Of a DNA stretch of 64,000 bases, positions 34,617 through 42,854 are shown piece by piece. The stretch lies in NCBI GenBank assembly GCA_963785425.1, contig CAWAVG010000004.1:124001-188000 (forward strand), written 5' to 3'. Source of the DNA: RYN-133 sp963785425. Lineage in GTDB: Bacteria; Actinomycetota; Actinomycetes; Mycobacteriales; Jatrophihabitantaceae. Each line of letters opens with the position of its first letter. Within the stretch, counting starts at the first letter, position 1. Below the pieces are notes generated by a model. The model made no database searches, was not told the DNA's origin, and saw only the letters and a list, made by a program, of their open reading frames with translations. The translations under genes and the position numbers were made by a program.

Positions 34617-35759
34617 TCAGCTCGTTGGCTGACTCGGTGACGTGATCTTGATGCTGCCACTCTCGATGCCCGACTTCACTTGCGCGAGCTGGCTCTTCAG
34701 CGAGCTCGGCACCTGCGAATCGAAGTCGTGGAACGGAGCCAGGCCCGTCCCACCGTTCTTCAGGGTGCCGACGTACGAGCCGCTGGGGAACTTCCCGGCA
34801 GCCACCTGGTTCAGGTAGGTCTGCACCGAGGTGGTCAGGCCCTTCGTCACGCTCGTGACGAAGTACTTGCAGTACTGGGCGGCCGAGACGCAGCCGTCGG
34901 TGTCGACCCAGATGACGTTGGCGTGGCCGCCGCTGGCCTGCGCTGCGGCACCAGCGCCGAGGCCCGCGCCGCCGGCGACCGGGAAGATGATGTCCGCGCC
35001 CTGGTTGATCAGGGTCTGGCTGATCTGCTTGCCCTTGTTCTGGTCGGTGAACGACTGCGAGAACTCGCCGCCCTTCTGGTTCTTCTCCGTCCAACCGAGC
35101 ACCTGGACGTTCTTGTGGTTCTTCTGGTTGTAGTACTGCACGCCTTCCCAGAAGCCGTCCATGTAGATCGTGACCGGCGGGATGTTCAACCCGCCCCACG
35201 TCGCAACCTTGCCGGTCTTCGACATTCCCGCGGCCAGGTAGCCACCGAGGAACGCACCCTGCGCGGTGTTGAACTGGATGCCGTAGGAGTTCGCGCCCTG
35301 CGACGGGGCGTCGACCTCGGCGTAATGCACCTTCGGGTTGGCCTTGGCGATCGCCTTGACGTTGGCCTCCATCAGACCACCGACGGCGATGATCGGGTCG
35401 CAGCCCTTGCTCGTCTCGTTGCGCAGGTTCGGCGTGTAGTCGTTACCGGAGTTCGACGGGACGTACCCGATCTTGATGTTCGGGTTCGCCTTCGCTGCGG
35501 CCGTCATGCCCGCGTAGGACGACTGGTTGAACGACTTGTCGTCGACGCCGCCGGTGTCGAGCACCATGCAGGCGTTGATCGTCTTCCCGGTGGCCGTCGA
35601 GCTGGACGAGCTCGAGGTCTGCTGGGTGGACGAACTGCCGCCTCCGCCGGCGGGAGCGGAGCTGTTGCTACCGCCGTTGCTCTTGCTGCCGCACGCGGAC
35701 AGGGTCAGTGCCACTGTGGCGACCCCGGCGATGACGGCGCTGGTACGCAGACCACGCAC
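34617..35759 (-). CDS. BMP family nucleoside-binding lipoprotein
   Basis: A protein of 380 residues. The GTG at 35759 follows AAAGGAA, preferred over a longer frame from 35807. The signal peptide ends with the lipobox LTLSAC, then a Ser/Gly-rich linker. The PF02608-type domain shows VLDTGGVDDKSFNQSSYAGM at its start, KIGYVPSNSGNDYTPNLR, DPIIAVGGLMEANVK, GKVATWGGLNIPPVTIYMD and WVDTDGCVSA. These proteins bind purine or pyrimidine nucleosides outside the cell and deliver them to the permeases. It is the first gene of the nucleoside locus, and its promoter should lie in the 155-base divergent gap with the gamma-glutamyltransferase gene. Confidence 0.93.
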   Translation of the reverse strand: MRGLRTSAVIAGVATVALTLSACGSKSNGGSNSSAPAGGGGSSSTQQTSSSSSSTATGKTINACMVLDTGGVDDKSFNQSSYAGMTAAAKANPNIKIGYVPSNSGNDYTPNLRNETSKGCDPIIAVGGLMEANVKAIAKANPKVHYAEVDAPSQGANSYGIQFNTAQGAFLGGYLAAGMSKTGKVATWGGLNIPPVTIYMDGFWEGVQYYNQKNHKNVQVLGWTEKNQKGGEFSQSFTDQNKGKQISQTLINQGADIIFPVAGGAGLGAGAAAQASGGHANVIWVDTDGCVSAAQYCKYFVTSVTKGLTTSVQTYLNQVAAGKFPSGSYVGTLKNGGTGLAPFHDFDSQVPSSLKSQLAQVKSGIESGSIKITSPSQPTS

Positions 35760-35914
35760 GATGAATTCCTTTCGAGAACCGGCCGACGTTCGCGCCGGCG
35801 CTGGCATATCTGCGACACGGTATCGGTGCCGGTCGCTCTGGCAAGGCTTCGGGTGCCGGGCAATGCATCTCGTGACCGGTTCGTTGCCATCGCGAAGAGG
35901 TAGCGTCGGAGACC

Positions 35915-37672
35915 ATGTTCACGACTCGTCCCGAATTGCGTGGCGACTTCGGGATGGTGTCCTCGACGCACTGGCTGGCGTCGGCGGCCGGGATGGCCCG
36001 GCTCGAAGCGGGCGGCAACGCGTTCGACGCTGCGGTCGCCGCCGGATTCACCTTGCAGGTGGCTGAACCACATCTGAACGGTCCGGGCGGCGACCTTCCG
36101 CTGCTGTTCGCCGGTCCCGATCTGCCGGCGACGGTGCTCTGCGGGCAGGGACCGGCGCCCCTCGCCGCCACCATCGCCCACTTCCGCGACCTCGGGATGG
36201 AGCTGATCCCGGGCTCGGGGCTGCTCGCGGCCGCGGTGCCGGGCAGTACGGCGGCGTGGCTGACGCTGCTGCGCGATCACGGGACGGCGACGCTGCGCGA
36301 GGTGCTCGAGCCCGCGATCCACTACGCCGGCGGCGGGATCCCCGTGCTGCCGCAGATCGCGGCGACCATCGACCGGGTCGCCGACCTGTTCCGCGAGCAG
36401 TGGCCGACCTCGGCGGCCGTCTACCTCGGCGCGGGCGACTGGTTGCGCAACCCGGCCTGGGCGCAGACGCTGCAGCGCCTGCTCCGCGAGGCCGAGGCCG
36501 CCGGCGCCGACCGCGACGTCCAGATCCAGCATGCGCTCGACTCGTGGCAGCGTGGCTTCGTCGCCGAGCAGATCGACACGTTCGCGCGCACGCCGCTGTG
36601 GGACTCCTCCGGCGAGCCGCACGCGGGCGTGCTGACCGGGCAGGACCTTGCAGACTGGGAGCCCGGCTACGAGCCCCCGGCCACGCTCGACTTCGGTGGT
36701 TTCACCATCTGCAAGACGGGTCCCTGGGGGCAGGGACCGGTGCTGCTGCAACAGCTCGCGCTGCTCGCCGGGTTCGACCTGACCCCGGGCACGGCCGACT
36801 TCGTGCACACGGTCGTCGAGTGCGCGAAGCTCGCCTTCGCCGACCGTGAGGCGTGGTACGGCGACTCGCCCGAGGTGCCGCTCACCGCGCTGCTCTCGGC
36901 CGACTACACCGATTACCGCCGCACGCTCGTCGGCGCCACCGCCGACGAGCGGCTCCGCCCTGGCACACCGGACGGACGCACGCCGACGCTGCCCGACCTC
37001 GCGCTGACCGCCGCCGAGCGCGCCGACTCCCCTGACGAGTACGACCCCACGACCTCGGAACCCACCGTGTCGCGCACCGGCCAGACGCGGGGCGACACGT
37101 GCCACGTCAGCGTCGCCGACCGGTTCGGCAATCTCGTCGCGGCGACGCCGAGCGGCGGCTGGCTGCACTCGTCCCCGGTCATCCCCGGCCTCGGCTTCCC
37201 GCTCGGCACCCGGCTGCAGATGGCCTGGTTGCAGGACGGGCTGCCGAACACGTTGCGGCCGGGGCGGCGTCCGCGCACCACGCTCTCGCCGAGCCTGGCG
37301 CTGCGCGCCGGCGTCCCGACCCTCGCCTTCGGCACGCCGGGCGGTGACCAGCAGGACCAGTGGCAGATCGGCTTCCTGCTCAACCACCTGCTCGGCGGGA
37401 TGAACCTGCAGGAGGCGATCGACGCGCCGACGTTCCACAGCACGCACTTCCCGAGCTCGTTCTATCCCCGCGAGGCGCATCCACGCCAGGTCGTGCTCGA
37501 GGAGCGGTTCGGACCTGATGTCGTTGCCGACCTGCGCCGGCGTGGGCACGAGGTCGTGGTGAGCGCGCCGTGGTCGCTGGGACGGATGTGCGCCGTGAGC
37601 CGCGACGACGCCGGCCGGCTGCGCGCGGGCGCGAACCCGCGCGGCATGCAGGGGTACGCGGTCGGCCGCTGA
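35915..37672 (+). CDS. Gamma-glutamyltransferase family protein
   Basis: A protein of 585 residues. The autocatalytic and nucleophilic Thr is Thr395 in GDTCHVSVADRFGNLVAA, which marks the start of the small subunit after self-cleavage. Typical large-subunit parts are AAGMARLEAGGNAFDAAVAAG and a variant of the GGG loop (NGPGGDLPLLF). Small-subunit parts include SPSLAL and FGTPGGDQQDQWQ. There is no signal peptide, so it is probably cytoplasmic. Substrates could be glutathione-like or other gamma-glutamyl compounds; many actinobacterial members are unassigned. The ATG at 35915 is divergent from the BMP gene. Confidence 0.88.
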   Translation: MFTTRPELRGDFGMVSSTHWLASAAGMARLEAGGNAFDAAVAAGFTLQVAEPHLNGPGGDLPLLFAGPDLPATVLCGQGPAPLAATIAHFRDLGMELIPGSGLLAAAVPGSTAAWLTLLRDHGTATLREVLEPAIHYAGGGIPVLPQIAATIDRVADLFREQWPTSAAVYLGAGDWLRNPAWAQTLQRLLREAEAAGADRDVQIQHALDSWQRGFVAEQIDTFARTPLWDSSGEPHAGVLTGQDLADWEPGYEPPATLDFGGFTICKTGPWGQGPVLLQQLALLAGFDLTPGTADFVHTVVECAKLAFADREAWYGDSPEVPLTALLSADYTDYRRTLVGATADERLRPGTPDGRTPTLPDLALTAAERADSPDEYDPTTSEPTVSRTGQTRGDTCHVSVADRFGNLVAATPSGGWLHSSPVIPGLGFPLGTRLQMAWLQDGLPNTLRPGRRPRTTLSPSLALRAGVPTLAFGTPGGDQQDQWQIGFLLNHLLGGMNLQEAIDAPTFHSTHFPSSFYPREAHPRQVVLEERFGPDVVADLRRRGHEVVVSAPWSLGRMCAVSRDDAGRLRAGANPRGMQGYAVGR

Positions 37673-37683
37673 GGCATTTACGG

Positions 37684-37737
37684 CTTTCCCCCTGGTGCTC
37701 GGTTCGGACGGTGCACGCCGAGCACCAGCGGGGAAAC
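37684..37737. terminator. Long inverted repeat between convergent genes
   Basis: Arms of about 18-19 nt with a single mismatch/indel, 15-base loop, in the 69-base gap between the gamma-glutamyltransferase and YihY genes. Because the genes converge, it may serve as a bidirectional terminator. Confidence 0.65.
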
Positions 37738-37741
37738 GAGA

Positions 37742-38740
37742 TCACGAGGGACGGCGGTGGCGCAGGCCGTACGCGGTGGCCGCAGCCCCGGCGACAGCAC
37801 CGGCGCCGACCAACGCCGCACCGACGGCGGTCGGCGACACCGGCGCTGGGGCGGGCGGCGCGTCCTCGACCACCTCGCGGGTGACCGGCACCGAGCCCTC
37901 GGGCACCACGAGCGGGTTGGTCATCTCGGCCGTCCACGCCACGCAGAACAGCAGCCACCTGGTGACCAGCTGGATCCAGACGAGCACGGCGAGCAGCCCG
38001 GCGAACGGCCCCGCCGTGGCGCTGTGCGCCGACGCCGCCACGGTGTAGGTGCCGATGATCTTCAGCAGCTCGAAGCCGACGGCGGCGAGCAGCGCGCCGC
38101 GGATGCCGATGCGTACCGAGACCTCAGCGGCCGGCATGCGGACGAGCACGAAGAAGAACATGACCGCGTCCGCCGCGAGGGTGACCGCTACTCCGACGAG
38201 ACCGAGGACGGTCCCCATGCCGGGCACGTTGTCGAGGCCGAGCGCCGAGAGGATCTCGTGGGTGAAGGCGGTCCAGGCGGCGGTGATGCCGAGCGAGACG
38301 AGCAGCGCTGCGCCCAGCAGGGCGAGCACGCCGAGGTTGGCCAGCCGCTGCTTGATCGGGTTCTGCTTGGCCGGCGTCAGCTTCCAGATCGCATCGATCG
38401 CGCTACGCAGGTTCCCGATCCAGCCCAGACCGGTGAGCACCACGCCGGCCAGGCCGACGAGACCGACGCCCGTGCGCGCGTCGATCGCGGACCTGATCGA
38501 GTCCTTGAGCGTCGAGCCCACCTGCCCCGGCACATTGCTCGAGATCTTGCTGAACAACGTCTGGACCGTGTCCGGGTGCGAGTGCAGCACGAAACCGAGG
38601 ATCGACACGGCCAGGAGCAGGAGCGGGAACAGCGCGAGGAAGCTGAAGTAGGTGATCGCAGCCGCGTAGAGGTTGCCGTTGGTCACCCGCAGCCGCTCCC
38701 AGGCGGCGAGAAACCGCTTCCACCATGCCCGCTGCTTCAT
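37742..38740 (-). CDS. YihY/BrkB family membrane protein
   Basis: A protein of 332 residues with six hydrophobic segments. Typical features are NLYAAAITYFSFLALFPLLL near residue 21, the GLGWIGNLRSAIDAIW segment near residue 100, and the late WIQLVTRWLLFCVAWTAEM helix. The family was once called ribonuclease BN; that activity belongs to another protein, and the role is unknown. A Pro/Ala-rich C-terminus ends with HRRPS. The ATG at 38740 is followed upstream by the 2'-5' RNA ligase-like gene after 30 bases. Confidence 0.88.
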   Translation of the reverse strand: MKQRAWWKRFLAAWERLRVTNGNLYAAAITYFSFLALFPLLLLAVSILGFVLHSHPDTVQTLFSKISSNVPGQVGSTLKDSIRSAIDARTGVGLVGLAGVVLTGLGWIGNLRSAIDAIWKLTPAKQNPIKQRLANLGVLALLGAALLVSLGITAAWTAFTHEILSALGLDNVPGMGTVLGLVGVAVTLAADAVMFFFVLVRMPAAEVSVRIGIRGALLAAVGFELLKIIGTYTVAASAHSATAGPFAGLLAVLVWIQLVTRWLLFCVAWTAEMTNPLVVPEGSVPVTREVVEDAPPAPAPVSPTAVGAALVGAGAVAGAAATAYGLRHRRPS

Positions 38741-38770
38741 GCGCGTTGAGTACCCAGAAAGGTGCGGGTG

Positions 38771-39298
38771 CTAGTCCGTCGGGCCGAGCTGGAACTCACG
38801 GCGCCAGTGCCAGCGCCGGTCGGCGTCGCGCGAGAACAGGACGAACCCGGTGACCTCGAACCGGGCGATGAAGCCGGCGAGCCCGTCGTAGGCCGCGTCG
38901 AGGCCCGCGCCGTCGATGTCATGGGCGATCGTCACGTGCGGGTGGTACGGGTAGTCGAGCGTGCGCTCCAGCGGGCCGTTGCGGATCGCCGACTCGAGCT
39001 CCTCGCAGTCGCCCACCCCACGCGCGACCTGCACGAACACGACCGGCGTGGTCGGGCGGAAGGTGCCGGTGCCCGCCAAGTGCATCAGGAACGGCCGGGC
39101 GTGCGACGCGACGTCTTCGAGGTGCTTCTCGATGTCCGGCAGGTCGCCCGGTTCGACCGCGGTGGGTGGCAGCAACGTCACGTGCGGAAAGACCCGGTCG
39201 GCCGCCGGGTCGCCGACCCGGTGCCGCCACGACGTGAGCACGGCAGCGTGCGGCTGCGGGATCGCGATCGCGACGCCGAGCAGCAACGAGTCGTTCAC
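38771..39298 (-). CDS. 2'-5' RNA ligase / cyclic phosphodiesterase family protein
   Basis: A protein of 175 residues from the GTG at 39298, which overlaps the trpS stop (GTGA). The two HxT motifs of the 2H phosphoesterase fold are present: FPHVTLLPP near residue 38 and HPHVTIAHD near residue 120. Enzymes of this fold (LigT/ThpR) hydrolyse 2',3'-cyclic phosphates or join 2',5' ends in RNA. The physiological substrate is unknown. Coupling to trpS suggests co-transcription but not necessarily shared function. Confidence 0.85.
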   Translation of the reverse strand: MNDSLLLGVAIAIPQPHAAVLTSWRHRVGDPAADRVFPHVTLLPPTAVEPGDLPDIEKHLEDVASHARPFLMHLAGTGTFRPTTPVVFVQVARGVGDCEELESAIRNGPLERTLDYPYHPHVTIAHDIDGAGLDAAYDGLAGFIARFEVTGFVLFSRDADRRWHWRREFQLGPTD

Positions 39299-40308
39299 GG
39301 ACGGGCACCGGGCAGGAAGCCGACGCGCAGGTAGGCTTCGGCGAGCGTCGGCGCTGCCACGGCGCGGGCCCGGTCGGCGCCGGCGGCAAGGATGCGGTCG
39401 AGCTCGCCCGGGTCGTCGAGCAGCTCTGTAGTTCGGGCGGCGAACGGCTCGGCGAAGGCGACGACCGCCTCGGCCACGGCGTTCTTCAGGTGCCCGTAGC
39501 CCTGTCCCTCGAAGTCCTTGGCCAGGGCCTCCGGCGCGCGATCGGTGACCGCGCCGAGGATGGCGAGCAGGTTGGACACACCCGGCTTGGCGCCCGGGTC
39601 GTAGCGCACCTCGGTCTCGGTGTCGGTCACGGCACGCTTGATCTTCTTGGTCAGCGCACCCGCCGGATCGAGCAGGTTCAGTGTGCCGGCGTCGCCGAGC
39701 GACTTCGACATCTTCGCGGTCGGGTCCTGCAGGTCCAGCACCTTCGCCGTCCCCGGCGGGATGAACGCGTCGGGGACGACGAACGTCTGGCCGTAGCGGG
39801 AGTTGAACCGCTGGGCCAGGTTGCGGGTGAGCTCGAGGTGCTGGCGCTGGTCCTCGCCGACCGGCACGCGCTGCGCCTGGTAGAGCAGGATGTCGGCGGC
39901 CTGCAGCACCGGGTAGGTGAACAGCCCGACCGAGTAGTGCTCGGCGCCGCTGCGGGCCGACTTGTCCTTGAACTGTGTCATCCGGCCGGCCTCGCCGAAG
40001 CCGGTGAGGCACTCGAGCACCCAGGACAGCTGGGCGTGCTCGGGGACGTGGCTCTGCACGAACAGCGCGCACCGGTCGGGGTCGAGCCCGGCCGCGACCA
40101 GCTGCGCGGCGGCGATCCGGGTGCGGCGGGTGAGCTCGGCCGGCGGCGGCGGATCGAGCGTGATCGCGTGCAGGTCGACCACGCAGTAGTAGGCCTCGTG
40201 GTCGTCCTGCAGGGCGACCCACTGCTTGATCGCACCGAGGTAGTTGCCGAGGTGGAACGAGTCGGCGGTCGGCTGGATGCCGGAAAGTACGCGCGGACGG
40301 TCAGCCAT
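39295..40308 (-). CDS. trpS: Tryptophanyl-tRNA synthetase
   Basis: Charges tRNA-Trp with tryptophan. The protein has 337 residues, the usual length. Class I signature motifs are HLGNY (HIGH-type) near residue 18 and KMSKS near residue 196. VLSGIQPTADSFHLGNYLGA, LLYQAQRVPVGEDQRQHLEL and FGEAGRMTQFKDK are typical of bacterial TrpRS. The ATG at 40308 overlaps the upstream CorC-type gene by 8 bases. It is likely the only TrpRS, at least in this window. Confidence 0.97.
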   Translation of the reverse strand: MADRPRVLSGIQPTADSFHLGNYLGAIKQWVALQDDHEAYYCVVDLHAITLDPPPPAELTRRTRIAAAQLVAAGLDPDRCALFVQSHVPEHAQLSWVLECLTGFGEAGRMTQFKDKSARSGAEHYSVGLFTYPVLQAADILLYQAQRVPVGEDQRQHLELTRNLAQRFNSRYGQTFVVPDAFIPPGTAKVLDLQDPTAKMSKSLGDAGTLNLLDPAGALTKKIKRAVTDTETEVRYDPGAKPGVSNLLAILGAVTDRAPEALAKDFEGQGYGHLKNAVAEAVVAFAEPFAARTTELLDDPGELDRILAAGADRARAVAAPTLAEAYLRVGFLPGARP

Positions 40309-41680
40309 GATGCTCGATTGTGGCACCCGCGTGATCGGAGGCTGCTTCCCCAGGGTCGGCATCACCAGGGTTTGCGCCGTCGCCGCTCTCGTCGTGCGTG
40401 GGTGGCGTCACCCTCACCCGCGCGACCCGCCGTCCGTCGATCTCGACGACATCGAGCAGATACCCGTCGTGGGTGACGCGATCGTGCAGTTGCGGCAGGC
40501 GGCCGAGCTCGGCCATCACGTAGCCACCGAGCGTGGCGTAGGGCCCGTCGGGCAGCTCGAGGCCGGACAGCTCGGCGACCTCGTCCAGGTTCTCCTTGCC
40601 GTCGAGTTCGATGACGCCGCCGGAGAGCCGGCGCGGCTCGTCCGCGTGCGGCACCCCGCCTTCGTCACGGATGTCGCCGATGACCTCCTCGACGAGATCC
40701 TCGAGGCTGACGATGCCGTCGGTGCCGCCGTACTCGTCGACGACGATCGAGAGGTGATGGCCTTCGCGGCGCATCTCCGACAGCGCGTTGAGCACCCGCT
40801 TGGTGCCGGGCATGACCTTGATCTCGCGGGCGAGCGCGCCGACTGTGCGATCGCGGGCCGTCCGCGCGTCGCCGAGCACCAGGTCGCGGATGTGCACGTA
40901 GCCGAGCACCTCGTCGTAGGTGCGACCGACGACGGGGTAGCGCTCGTGCGGCGCCTCGGCGGCCAGCTTGGTCGCCTTGCTCACGGTCAGCGACGCCTCG
41001 AGGAACACCACGTCCGTACGCGGCACCATGATCTCGCCGATGGAACGCTCACCCGCGGCGAAGACGTCGTCGATGAGGCGGCGCTCGTCGGTCGAGAGCG
41101 ACTCGTGGGCGGCCACCAGGCCGCGCAGCTCGTCCTGGGTGATGGGCTCGCGGCCGGCGTTCGGGTCACCGCCGAGCAGGCGCACGAGGCCGTTCGTCGA
41201 ACGGGAGAGCAGCCAGATGACCGGACGGAAGAACCCGGCGACCTTGTTCAGCGGCGGCCCGAACAGCTTCGCCGCGCCTTCGGTGCGTTGCAGGGCGAGC
41301 CGTTTGGGGGCGAGTTCGCCGACGACCAGGGTGACGAAGGTGATGAGCAGGGTGACCCCGATGACGCCGGTCGCGGCGGCGAGCCCGTCGCTCCACCCGT
41401 GGTCGACCAGGTAGACCTTCGCCTCGTCCGACAGCGTGACCGCGCCGAACGCCGACGAGAGCAGCGCGGTGGTGGTGACGCCGATCTGCACGGCGGCGAG
41501 GAACCGGTTCGGCTCGCCGACGAGCCTGGCCACGATGGCTCCGCGCCGTCCTGACTCGGCCAGGGACCGCACCTGGCCCTCACGAAGGGACACGAGCGCG
41601 ATCTCGGCGGCTACGAAGAGCCCCTCGATCAGGATCAGCATCAAGACGATGCCGATGTTCAGCAGCGTCTGGCCGGCCAC
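40301..41680 (-). CDS. CNNM/CorC-type membrane protein (hemolysin family, CBS domains)
   Basis: A protein of 459 residues from the GTG at 41680. Residues 1-190 are the CNNM (DUF21) membrane domain with four hydrophobic segments (LILIEGLFVAAEIALVSL, LITFVTLVVGELAPKRLAL). Two CBS repeats follow: GEIMVPRTDVVFLEA, then VGRTYDEVLGYVHIRDLVLG and LSIVVDEYGGTDGIVSLEDL. The last part is the CorC_HlyC domain (LGGYVMAELGRLPQ). Such proteins are linked to Mg2+ or Co2+ export. The C-terminal tail is acidic and His-rich. It overlaps trpS by 8 bases. Confidence 0.9.
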   Translation of the reverse strand: MAGQTLLNIGIVLMLILIEGLFVAAEIALVSLREGQVRSLAESGRRGAIVARLVGEPNRFLAAVQIGVTTTALLSSAFGAVTLSDEAKVYLVDHGWSDGLAAATGVIGVTLLITFVTLVVGELAPKRLALQRTEGAAKLFGPPLNKVAGFFRPVIWLLSRSTNGLVRLLGGDPNAGREPITQDELRGLVAAHESLSTDERRLIDDVFAAGERSIGEIMVPRTDVVFLEASLTVSKATKLAAEAPHERYPVVGRTYDEVLGYVHIRDLVLGDARTARDRTVGALAREIKVMPGTKRVLNALSEMRREGHHLSIVVDEYGGTDGIVSLEDLVEEVIGDIRDEGGVPHADEPRRLSGGVIELDGKENLDEVAELSGLELPDGPYATLGGYVMAELGRLPQLHDRVTHDGYLLDVVEIDGRRVARVRVTPPTHDESGDGANPGDADPGEAASDHAGATIEHHG

Positions 41681-41775
41681 GCTCAGATCGCCTCGCTGCG
41701 GTGTCGGCCCTGCGGTGCAGTGAGCAGCTCGCTTCCGGTTGCCACGGGCCCAGTGTAGGGACTGCCGGGACCGGC

Positions 41776-42621
41776 TCAGGCCGTCGCGGCGCGGGGAGCG
41801 GTGATGGTGCGGCCGCCGACGACGGTGAGCGGGAACCGGCGGGTCGGTGCGCTGCCGCGCAGCAGCAGGCGCGCCACGTGCTTCGCGTCGTCGCACATCG
41901 GCACGTGCCCGGCGCCGCGGATGGTCACGTGGTCGGCGTGCGGGACCACGGCCCGGGCCACCTCCGCCTGCCACGGGGGCAGCACCAGGTCGCGTCCGGC
42001 CCAGGCGATCGTGACCGGCACGGTCGGGGCGATCTCGGCGGTGAACGGGGTCGCGGCGTCCAACAGCACGCGCAGGGCGGGCAGGGCACGCCGGAATCCG
42101 CGGATGTCGCCCAACGTGGTGTCGGACGAGACGCGGCCGGGGTGGGACATGAGCGCGCTGTAGACGACGCGGCGTCCGGCCCGGCTGAACGCCAGGCGGT
42201 CGGCGCGCGACCCGAGACGTTCGACCACTGCCGCGGCGGAGGTGAAGATGCGGCGGGTGTGCGCGAACGACTGGTCGGTGCGCCAGAACCCGGCGGGCGA
42301 GAGCGCGGTGACGCTGCGGGCGTGGCCATTGGCGGCGGCCTCGAGGGCGATCCGTCCGCCGAGCGAGTTGCCGGCGACGTGCGGACGATCGAGGCCCTCG
42401 TGATCGAGGAACGCCTTGAACATGTCGCGCAACACGTCCGGCACGGGGCGTCCGTGCGTGACCAGGTCGGGCGACTGCCCGTGGCCGGGCAGGTCGACGA
42501 GGATCACCTCGCGGTGCACGGCGAGATCGTCCAGCACGGGGTACCAGGCCTGGCGCCGATGCGTCAGGCCGTGGATGAGAACCAGGGGCTCGCCGGAACC
42601 GTGCCGTTCGCAGGCGAGCAT
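41776..42621 (-). CDS. Alpha/beta-fold hydrolase
   Basis: A protein of 281 residues. The catalytic triad is visible: nucleophile Ser in VAGNSLGGRIALEAA near residue 86, acid in IAWAGRDLVLP near residue 210, and His in IRGAGHVPMCDD near residue 238. The oxyanion motif LVLIHGLTH is at residues 13-21. The substrate is unknown; esterases, haloalkane dehalogenase-like and lipase-like enzymes share this layout. The ATG at 42621 lies opposite the DUF885 gene, with a 233-base gap holding a long palindrome. Confidence 0.85.
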   Translation of the reverse strand: MLACERHGSGEPLVLIHGLTHRRQAWYPVLDDLAVHREVILVDLPGHGQSPDLVTHGRPVPDVLRDMFKAFLDHEGLDRPHVAGNSLGGRIALEAAANGHARSVTALSPAGFWRTDQSFAHTRRIFTSAAAVVERLGSRADRLAFSRAGRRVVYSALMSHPGRVSSDTTLGDIRGFRRALPALRVLLDAATPFTAEIAPTVPVTIAWAGRDLVLPPWQAEVARAVVPHADHVTIRGAGHVPMCDDAKHVARLLLRGSAPTRRFPLTVVGGRTITAPRAATA

Positions 42622-42726
42622 GCACCTCTCCGTCCGACGGGTTCACCGGGGTGTTCGTTGGTGATAACCCGGCGATGCATACCCGTAACGCCGTGTCCTA
42701 GTGACTCAGCTCACAGCGTAGTGCCC

Positions 42727-42785
42727 ACTTTGACCCTCTATCGGCTGTGATCCGGCCCGGATAACAGCCGTTAGAGGGTCGAAGT
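42727..42785. repeat. 59-bp near-perfect palindrome in the divergent gap before the DUF885 gene
   Basis: Two 29-nt arms around a single central base, with three mismatched pairs. It lies between the divergent hydrolase and DUF885 genes, 70 bases before the DUF885 start. It has the same loopless layout as the palindrome at 14062. No other gene is seen in this gap. Confidence 0.85.
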
Positions 42786-42854
42786 CGGACGTACGCGTGG
42801 GCTTGCTACCTGCCGCGACATGTCGCCGACCGACAGGTCCTAGTGTGCTAGCTC

